This document shows positions 31,175 through 35,875 of a stretch of DNA of 35,875 nucleotides, one piece after another. A program made the position numbers and the translations under genes. The DNA comes from UMGS1649 sp045651205. GTDB lineage: Bacteria > Bacillota > Clostridia > TANB77 > CAG-465. Numbering within the stretch: position 1 is the stretch's first letter; each line of letters opens with the position of its first letter. The notes beneath the pieces are model-generated. The model searched no databases. It was given only the letters and a program-made list of their open reading frames with translations, and was not told the origin of the DNA. The DNA lies in NCBI GenBank assembly GCA_045651205.1, contig JAZRSA010000027.1:1-35875 (forward strand), in the 5' to 3' direction.

Positions 31175-31203
31175 ATTATACCATAAGGAATGTATTATGT
31201 CAA
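31175..31203 (-). promoter_or_regulatory. Consensus sigma-A promoter of the 88-aa gene
   Basis: Minus strand TTGACA, 17 bases, TATAAT with TGG before it. The leader contains a 6-bp inverted repeat (TAGCGT...ACGCTA, 31152-31169) at about the transcription start, a possible operator. Confidence 0.85.
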
Positions 31204-31212
31204 TTTTGGCAT

Positions 31213-31237
31213 AAAAAAGCCTCGGATAAACCGAGGT
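31213..31237 (-). terminator. Intrinsic terminator of rpsT
   Basis: Seven-bp stem ACCTCGG / CCGAGGC-type hairpin with a five-base loop, followed by TTTTTTAT on the minus strand. Confidence 0.85.
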
Positions 31238-31242
31238 TATAA

Positions 31243-31494
31243 TTATTTTGCTAAAAGTTTTGCAAAGTGAGCTTTTTTTCTATCTGCTGTATTTCTTTTT
31301 AATACACCTTTAGACCAAGCTTTATCTACTTCAGAAACAGCTTTCTTGTAAAGTTCTTCTGCGTTTTCACCGTTTGCTACTGCAGTTTCGAATGCTTTAA
31401 CAGCTTCTCTGTAAGCTTTTTTAACTTTTATATTTTCAAGTCTATTAGCATCGTTAACTAATACTCTTTTCTTAGCTGATTTAATATTTGGCAT
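31243..31494 (-). CDS. rpsT: Ribosomal protein S20
   Basis: Small-subunit primary binding protein contacting 16S rRNA. The 83-aa basic helical protein has the family's N-terminus MPNIKSAKKRVLVNDANRLEN and the conserved C-terminal KGVLKRNTADRKKAHFAK. GGGAGGG precedes the ATG. It is monocistronic here, with a promoter and a terminator of its own, and provides a housekeeping boundary for the kinase cluster lying downstream on the same strand. Confidence 0.98.
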   Translation of the reverse strand: MPNIKSAKKRVLVNDANRLENIKVKKAYREAVKAFETAVANGENAEELYKKAVSEVDKAWSKGVLKRNTADRKKAHFAKLLAK

Positions 31495-31538
31495 GTTTTT
31501 CCCTCCCTTTTATATGAGCATAATATTTTACAGTAACC

Positions 31539-31567
31539 ATTTTAACATAATAATTTAGTAAAATCAA
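31539..31567 (-). promoter_or_regulatory. Sigma-A promoter of rpsT
   Basis: Minus strand TTGATT, 17 bases, TAAAAT with TGT before it (extended -10), about 45 bases before the start codon. Confidence 0.7.
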
Positions 31568-31574
31568 GTAGGAA

Positions 31575-31602
31575 TTGAAAAAAATAAAAATTGTGGTATA
31601 AT
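31575..31602 (+). promoter_or_regulatory. Sigma-A promoter of the zinc-ribbon-like gene
   Basis: TTGAAA, 16 bases, TATAAT with TGG before the -10. Divergent from the rpsT promoter. Confidence 0.65.
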
Positions 31603-31647
31603 ATCACCAGCTTAAATAAAAAATCCAATAATAATTAGGAGGATGTC

Positions 31648-31836
31648 ATGAAATTTGAATTAAGCAAAGAAGAAGAAAAAATGGTTCATGAGTGGGAAGA
31701 AAACCACAATTGCACTGAGCGGAACAAATCCTGTTGCGGTGGAGAGATTACATATTCTTTTACTCCGACGAGTATTGGAACCGCGGTTGATGCAACCTGT
31801 GTCTGCGGTCAAACTTTAACGGTTAGGGAGCTGTAA
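31648..31836 (+). CDS. Small cysteine-rich, zinc-ribbon-like protein
   Basis: A 62-aa protein with a charged helical N-terminus (KFELSKEEEKMVHEWEENHN) and a Cys-rich C-terminal part: C22, the pair C29-C30 in SCCGG, and C51/C53 in TCVCGQ. The CC...CxC arrangement across beta strands suggests a one-zinc ribbon. Ribosome site TTAGGAGGAT is strong. It has its own promoter and lies upstream of, and in the same direction as, tmk, but tmk has a separate promoter. Not recognised as a named family; a small regulatory or nucleic-acid binding protein is possible. Confidence 0.7.
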   Translation: MKFELSKEEEKMVHEWEENHNCTERNKSCCGGEITYSFTPTSIGTAVDATCVCGQTLTVREL

Positions 31837-31841
31837 ATTTA

Positions 31842-31870
31842 TTTACAGTAAATATCCTATGTGATATAAT
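31842..31870 (+). promoter_or_regulatory. Sigma-A promoter of the tmk-thyA-dfrA operon
   Basis: TTTACA, 17 bases, TATAAT with TGA before it. The -35 is the right arm of a short palindrome, CTGTAAA-TTTA-TTTACAG (31831-31848), whose left arm contains the stop codon of the preceding gene. Confidence 0.72.
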
Positions 31871-31922
31871 TCCCTTAGCAAAAATGTATAACAAAAATAT
31901 TAAAGAAAAGTGAGGTTTAAAG

Positions 31923-32615
31923 ATGTCATTAAAAGGTAAAATTATTGTCATTGAAGGGACTGATGGCAGCGGCAAACAAACTCAAGCAAAAAGGCTTAGA
32001 GATAAGTTGACAGAAGCCGGCTATACAGTTTATGCAAGTTCGTTCCCGAATTACGAAAGTGATTCGTCAGCAGCTGTAAGAATGTATCTTAAGGGCGAAA
32101 TCAAAGAAAAAGCAGAAGATGTAACTGCAAAAGCAGCATCTATTTTCTATGCTGTAGATAGATACATCACTTACAAGAAGGAAATGGAAGCAGTGCATAC
32201 TAGTGGAGAACAAGTAATTATCTTAGACAGATATGTTGCTTCCAACATCATTCACCAAGGTGCTAAGCTCATTAAGAGCGAAGGTAAAGAAGGTCTTGAA
32301 GAATTCATTAATTGGCTTTCAAATCTTGAACATGGAGATTTTGAAATCCCCAAAGCAGATGTTACTATATATCTGAATGTTCCTGTAGATTACACGATTA
32401 AACTTAGAGAGAATCGTGCAAACAAAATTACGGGTGGAGAGAAACAAGATATCCATGAAGCAAGTGAGTCTCACTTAAGGGATGCTTCAACTGCTGGTCT
32501 TACTGCGGCCAAACTTTTAGGCTGGAATGTTATAGAATGTGTGAAGGATGATGCAATGCGCACAATCGAAGACATTGCAGATGAAATTTGGTCTGTAGTA
32601 GAAAATAATAAATAA
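31923..32615 (+). CDS. tmk: Thymidylate kinase
   Basis: Phosphorylates dTMP to dTDP with ATP. The P-loop is GTDGSGKQTQ (12-21), where Lys18 is the ATP-binding lysine and Gln19 replaces the usual Thr/Ser. ILDRYVASNIIHQ near 99-111 is the DRY motif and dTMP-binding segment, and the C-terminal region has the lid-like RENRANKITGG. The 230-aa length is slightly long (usual about 205-215), with an insertion near 115-140 of the type seen in a distinct clostridial group. It is followed 17 bases later by thyA, so dTMP made by ThyA is passed to this kinase. Codon use (many ATT/ATC, CTT, GGT) differs from the mutS-valS block. Confidence 0.92.
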   Translation: MSLKGKIIVIEGTDGSGKQTQAKRLRDKLTEAGYTVYASSFPNYESDSSAAVRMYLKGEIKEKAEDVTAKAASIFYAVDRYITYKKEMEAVHTSGEQVIILDRYVASNIIHQGAKLIKSEGKEGLEEFINWLSNLEHGDFEIPKADVTIYLNVPVDYTIKLRENRANKITGGEKQDIHEASESHLRDASTAGLTAAKLLGWNVIECVKDDAMRTIEDIADEIWSVVENNK

Positions 32616-32632
32616 TATGGAGGATAAAACAT

Positions 32633-33490
32633 ATGTCTAAATGGGATCAAGAGTATCTGAATCTTTGTGAAAAGATCATCAATGAAGGTAAGGTTCATCA
32701 TAACCGTACAGGTGATGATACGATAAGAATTATCGGTCACACATTTGAGCTGGACATTGCAGAGGAATTTCCTGTGCTTTCTGTGAAACAAGTTGGTATC
32801 AAAGGCCCGCTTATCGAGCTTTTGTGGATATACCAAGCTCACAGCAACAATGTTCAGTGGCTTCGCGATAGAGGCGTAACAATTTGGGATGAATGGGAAG
32901 TTGACACTGACGGTGTATATCGTCAAGGTGGTAACAACCGTTTCATCGGTAAGGAATACGCCGGCACTATCGGTACAGCCTATGGTTATGTGACAGGACA
33001 CTTTGGTTGGCCTGAGAAAAACATCAAAGAAATTTTGGAACATCCGGAAAGCAGAAGAAACATCATTGATCTTTGGCAGCCACAGTTTTTTGATACTGCT
33101 GTTTTACCTCCGTGTGTATACGGCAGCCAATTTATCGTTGACGGCGATACTCTTCATATAAGAGTAACTCAACGTTCCTGCGATGTTGGTTTGGGACTGC
33201 CGTACAATGTAACTCAATATGCGGGGCTCGCATATATGATTGCGCATGTAACAGGTCTTAAGCCTGGTAAAATGCTTTACCAAATCACAGATACTCACAT
33301 CTACTGCAAACATCTTCCTGCAATCAAGGAAATGATCAGTAGAAGAGAGCAAGCAAAACCTGCGCCTAAACTTTGGATCAATCCTGAAGTTAAGGACTTC
33401 TTCCAGTTCGATAACTCAAAAGAACTGAAGGATTTCAAACTTATTGGATATGAACATTTGGGCAAGGTTCCAATGGAGGTGTCAATATGA
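32633..33490 (+). CDS. thyA: Thymidylate synthase, divergent
   Basis: Methylates dUMP to dTMP using methylene-tetrahydrofolate, yielding dihydrofolate that the next gene's enzyme recycles. Recognised blocks are NVQWLRDRGVTIWDEW near 64-79, the catalytic Cys161 in LPPCVYG, QRSCDVGLGLPYNVTQYA (about 181-198) for dUMP phosphate and uracil contacts, and the TDTHIYCKHL block near 219-228. The residue after the catalytic Cys is Val, where PPCH is usual, and the segment after the WDEW block (TIGTAYGYVTGHFG) differs from the common GPVYG...W form. Length of 285 aa is near normal. GGAGG precedes the ATG. The stop overlaps the dfrA start (ATGA). Confidence 0.93.
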   Translation: MSKWDQEYLNLCEKIINEGKVHHNRTGDDTIRIIGHTFELDIAEEFPVLSVKQVGIKGPLIELLWIYQAHSNNVQWLRDRGVTIWDEWEVDTDGVYRQGGNNRFIGKEYAGTIGTAYGYVTGHFGWPEKNIKEILEHPESRRNIIDLWQPQFFDTAVLPPCVYGSQFIVDGDTLHIRVTQRSCDVGLGLPYNVTQYAGLAYMIAHVTGLKPGKMLYQITDTHIYCKHLPAIKEMISRREQAKPAPKLWINPEVKDFFQFDNSKELKDFKLIGYEHLGKVPMEVSI

Positions 33491-33978
33491 TTAAGATAAT
33501 TGCTGCAGTCGGCAAAAATCTTGAACTTGGAAAGAACGGTGACCTTATCTGGCACTTGCCTAATGATCTTAAGTTTTTTAAGAGTCAAACGGTAGGATGT
33601 ATGGTAGTTATGGGACGTAATACCTATAACTCTTTGCCTAAGAAGTTGCCTGGAAGAAAGCATTTAGTTATCACTGATGTTGATGATTTCAATAAACCTG
33701 TTGATGATGTGGATATCTTCTATAATATGGAAGATTTGATTGCTGAAATCAGAAAACATTCAGAAAATGCAGATGTATTTATCATCGGTGGAGCTAGTAT
33801 CTACAGACAATTCGTAGATATTGCAGATGAACTTATCTTAACCGAGGTGGATGCAGAAGCACCTGATGCAGATGTGTATTTCCCTGCTTTTGATAAAGCT
33901 CTGTATGAAAGATATGTTGTTGCTTCTAATGAAGATAACGGTATCAAATACGAGCATGTGAAGTATGTTAGAAAATAA
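33487..33978 (+). CDS. dfrA: Dihydrofolate reductase
   Basis: Reduces dihydrofolate to tetrahydrofolate with NADPH, closing the cycle opened by thymidylate synthase. Motifs are IAAVGKNLELGKNGDLIWHLPNDLKFFK (about 4-31; Asp27-type acid in PNDL), VVMGRNTYNSLP near 39-50, and VFIIGGASIYRQF near 97-109 (NADPH-binding GG). Length of 163 aa is typical. It overlaps thyA by four bases (ATGA), with GGAGGTG inside thyA as ribosome site, so the two are translationally coupled. It is the last gene of the tmk-thyA-dfrA operon. Confidence 0.95.
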   Translation: MIKIIAAVGKNLELGKNGDLIWHLPNDLKFFKSQTVGCMVVMGRNTYNSLPKKLPGRKHLVITDVDDFNKPVDDVDIFYNMEDLIAEIRKHSENADVFIIGGASIYRQFVDIADELILTEVDAEAPDADVYFPAFDKALYERYVVASNEDNGIKYEHVKYVRK

Positions 33979-34051
33979 CTAACATAATGTTTGTGGAAGT
34001 TGATTAAAAGCAGTAATATACCAAAGCAATCCAAGAAACAAGCAAAAAATT

Positions 34052-34080
34052 AAGCGAGTACTTTGTACTCGCTTTTTTCT
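34052..34080 (+). terminator. Intrinsic terminator of the tmk-thyA-dfrA operon
   Basis: A 10-bp stem AAGCGAGTAC / GTACTCGCTT with a three-base loop followed by TTTTCTTT. Confidence 0.9.
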
Positions 34081-34348
34081 TTAGTATGTTTTCTGTATAA
34101 GACATACTTGCCGGTAAAATAAAGTTTTATTTTAACTGTCCGACCTATTCCAAGAAGTTTGCTTTTTGGCAAGGGTAACACCAAATTGCAATGACTTTGA
34201 TTTATGCGCATAATAAAGTTTTTTTCATCTTGGTATACTAAAATTTTACGCCTAGTAAAATAGTTTGTCAATGACAGCAAAATTAAAAAACTGTTACAAA
34301 ACTGTTACAAAAACTAGGCATTTTCGACAATAAAAGCAAAAGTGTTTG
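34081..34348. other. Non-coding stretch before the WG-repeat gene
   Basis: About 270 bases without a convincing gene. It contains short inverted repeats (AGTATGT...ACATACT at 34083-34108 and ATTTTAC...GTAAAAT at 34243-34261) and a tandem 11-base repeat, AAAACTGTTAC twice (34287-34308). No riboswitch or tRNA fold was recognised. Confidence 0.5.
34287..34308. repeat. Tandem direct repeat AAAACTGTTAC x2
   Basis: Two exact 11-base copies in direct tandem, about 40 bases before the -35 of the next promoter. One helical turn spacing fits a regulator binding in tandem, but no regulator is known. Confidence 0.45.
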
Positions 34349-34377
34349 TTGACACAAAATATTATATATGGTAATAT
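34349..34377 (+). promoter_or_regulatory. Sigma-A promoter of the WG-repeat gene
   Basis: TTGACA, 17 bases, TAATAT with TGG before the -10. Confidence 0.68.
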
Positions 34378-34430
34378 TTAAAAACCTTTAGAACCTAAAC
34401 TAAAATATTAATATATTGAGGAGGAAAATT

Positions 34431-34883
34431 ATGCAGAAGAAACGTGTAATTAGAGACAAGAAAATAAAGACCATGAACATCATGGGTAGTCCGCATTATG
34501 AAACAGTAGCTGGCAAACGTCGGCTGGTATACAACAGAAAAAATGGTATTGCAATAATCAAGCACCCTGAAAAAGAAAAGTATGGGTTGGTTAATATGTG
34601 GAACGAAATTCTCGTAGATGCCAAATACGACTTTTGTTGTTATCCCAAGTTTGGGATTGCGTTTGTACAGAAAAAAGGCCTTTGGGGTTTTGTAAACTGC
34701 AGAGGTGACCTTATTTGCGATTGCAACTACACCCAAATTTATTCTTTCAAGAACAGGATTGCTCTTGTAAGACGAGGCAATCAGTATGGTCTTGTAAACA
34801 TTCATGGTAATGTTCTTCTTAAGTGTAAATACACAAGAGAACAGGCACTCTACGAACGAAGACGTATTCTTCATAGAATGTAA
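34431..34883 (+). CDS. WG-repeat protein
   Basis: A 150-aa basic protein whose body is three consecutive WG (KWG-type) beta repeats. They are GIAIIKHPEKEKYGLVNMWN (about 44-63), GIAFVQKKGLWGFVNCRGD (about 78-96) and RIALVRRGNQYGLVNIHGN (about 109-127). Such repeats act as protein-binding or envelope-associated modules. No signal peptide is seen, unlike many WG proteins, and both ends are Arg/Lys-rich. The ATG at 34431 follows GAGGAGG; an in-frame start five codons earlier overlaps that site. Monocistronic between a promoter and a strong terminator. A 159-aa open frame on the opposite strand is a shadow. Confidence 0.82.
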   Translation: MQKKRVIRDKKIKTMNIMGSPHYETVAGKRRLVYNRKNGIAIIKHPEKEKYGLVNMWNEILVDAKYDFCCYPKFGIAFVQKKGLWGFVNCRGDLICDCNYTQIYSFKNRIALVRRGNQYGLVNIHGNVLLKCKYTREQALYERRRILHRM

Positions 34884-34885
34884 TA

Positions 34886-34914
34886 AAAGGCTCCGCTTTT
34901 AGCGGAGCTTTTTA
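34886..34914 (+). terminator. Intrinsic terminator of the WG-repeat gene
   Basis: Stem GCTCCGCT / AGCGGAGC (extended by flanking A-T pairs), loop TTT, followed by TTTTTAT. Confidence 0.9.
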
Positions 34915-35009
34915 TATACATATAATATGTATTAATATTGCTTAACTATCTCTTGAAAATATATTAAATATATAATAGTATAAATATGTAGATATAGGAG
35001 GAACGAAAG

Positions 35010-35819
35010 ATGAAGAAAGGCATATCATTAATAGTATTAGTAATAACAATTATAGTTGTGATGGTTTTAGCAATTACTGTGGTAATTTCTTTTTCAAGTT
35101 CTAATGAAATAGATAAATCAAATACAGTGGTAAAAATAACAAGTGCTAAGCAGTTAGAACAATTAGCAGCTGCAGCATGGGCAGATGCTTATGTGGCAGG
35201 CGAAAGAGATGTTGCGAAACTTAAAGAAGCAGTGGATAAGGCTATAGCAACAACAGATATAGATAAAAATAGATTTGAGGTAATTGTAACAACAACAGGA
35301 GTAACTGTTGTAGATAAAACATTAAAAGTTGATGAAGAGCCAGATCTTTTAGCTATCCCAACAATAGCAATAACAGAAAATAGATTGGTGATAACAGATG
35401 CAAGTGGTAAAGCAGATAGATACGTTATATATGTAAATGGTGTAGAGAAAACTACAACAACAATAAATAATGTGGCGTTAGATTCATTAGGATTAACAAC
35501 AGGTACATATAATATAACTGTAAAAGCTACGGCGAGTGGTTATGCAGATTCTGAATTAAGTACGTCTGCAAGTTATTCAGTAATTTCATTTATGTTAGGA
35601 GCTACTACATATTATACAAGAACTGGTTCTGCGTGGACTGAGTGGGTAAACAGCGCATATAATACTGTAGGAGCAACAACTTCAGGAGATATAGTATATG
35701 TAGGTGGGGCTTATGTAACAATGGCAGGAAGTTTACCTGCAGAGGCAACATCATTGATAACTTCAGGTGCAATATATGGATTGTATATACAATCTTCTGA
35801 TATTGGAATAGGCGAATAA
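35010..35819 (+). CDS. Prepilin-like surface protein with Ig-like domain
   Basis: A 269-aa protein. The N-terminus MKKGISLIVLVITIIVVMVLA is a short basic leader, Gly, then a hydrophobic helix of the type IV prepilin kind widespread in Clostridia. Processing after Gly4 is predicted, although the +5 position is Ile rather than Glu. A helical segment (about 40-80, Ala-rich) follows, then an Ig-like/fibronectin-like beta domain from about 113 to 190 (ITENRLVITDAS, YVIYVNGVEKTTT, TYNITVKATASGYADSE), and a C-terminal beta domain with many Thr, Gly and Tyr residues. No pilus assembly gene is present in the window. AGGAGGA precedes the ATG. Likely a surface or minor pilin-like adhesin; target unknown. 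Confidence 0.72.
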   Translation: MKKGISLIVLVITIIVVMVLAITVVISFSSSNEIDKSNTVVKITSAKQLEQLAAAAWADAYVAGERDVAKLKEAVDKAIATTDIDKNRFEVIVTTTGVTVVDKTLKVDEEPDLLAIPTIAITENRLVITDASGKADRYVIYVNGVEKTTTTINNVALDSLGLTTGTYNITVKATASGYADSELSTSASYSVISFMLGATTYYTRTGSAWTEWVNSAYNTVGATTSGDIVYVGGAYVTMAGSLPAEATSLITSGAIYGLYIQSSDIGIGE

Positions 35820-35832
35820 AATTAGATAATTT

Positions 35833-35862
35833 AAAAAAGCAAGGTTACCTTGCTTTTTTTAT
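35833..35862 (+). terminator. Intrinsic terminator of the prepilin-like gene
   Basis: A 12-bp stem AAAAAAGCAAGG / CCTTGCTTTTTT, loop TTA, followed by more T. Confidence 0.9.
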
Positions 35863-35875
35863 TTTAGAATTATAT

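Noticed and set aside
34050..34280. 76-aa minus-strand open frame in the gap after dfrA
   Set aside because: It needs a TTG start without a ribosome site and its C-terminus reads through the dfrA terminator hairpin.
34395..34874. 159-aa open frame on the minus strand opposite the WG-repeat gene
   Set aside because: The plus frame has three clear WG repeats, a promoter, a ribosome site and a terminator; the minus frame has none.

Overview
The window looks like chromosomal DNA of an AT-rich, endospore-forming member of the Clostridia (Firmicutes). The evidence is standard code with TGA as stop, strong purine-rich ribosome sites, sigma-A promoters with extended -10 boxes, the sporulation protease YabG, SepF and DivIVA, mutS/mutL/miaA in the usual clostridial order, and prepilin-like proteins with the N-terminal segment typical of Clostridia. 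No integrase, transposase, tRNA, rRNA or CRISPR array is visible. I cannot name the species.

Layout. 1-2.6 kb: end of an ABC-2 type exporter operon (ATPase plus two permeases). 2.6-3.8 kb: dinD between two nearly identical terminator hairpins. 3.8-4.3 kb: a small membrane protein divergent from mutS. 4.3-14.2 kb: DNA mismatch repair (mutS, mutL), tRNA modification (miaA), a DUF2207 membrane protein with a probable frameshift in its glycine-rich tail, a zinc phospholipase C-like protein, an HlyD-like adaptor and a prepilin-like protein. 14.2-18.7 kb: sepF, a divIVA with a 13-copy hendecad coiled coil, an unannotated-size 55-aa membrane protein, and valS. 18.7-20.2 kb (minus strand): yabG followed by two small tandem paralogues.

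20.2-31.1 kb (minus strand) is the most interesting part. A five-gene operon encodes a PP2C-type phosphatase, a proline-rich protein ending in a degenerate vWA-like domain, an unrecognised 495-aa helical protein, an intact vWA (TerY-like) protein, and a 1567-aa protein. That last protein has two CxxH...CPIC zinc modules, a divergent Ser/Thr-type kinase domain and a C-terminal beta-propeller-like region. A TelA-family gene lies just upstream. Two paralogous small coiled-coil genes, each ending in almost the same terminator, bracket the set. The vWA + PP2C + kinase combination matches the TerY-P triad known from comparative genomics of tellurite/Ter stress systems. The extra components, the size of the kinase protein and the bracketing duplicates make this an expanded variant of unknown function. 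I infer a phosphorylation-controlled stress or envelope response, with the vWA proteins as scaffolds.

31.2-35.9 kb: rpsT (minus), a small zinc-ribbon-like protein, a tmk-thyA-dfrA thymidylate/folate operon with codon use unlike the mutS-valS block, a WG-repeat protein behind a roughly 350-base non-coding stretch, and a prepilin-like protein with an Ig-like domain. Most transcription units have recognisable promoters and intrinsic terminators, listed individually.
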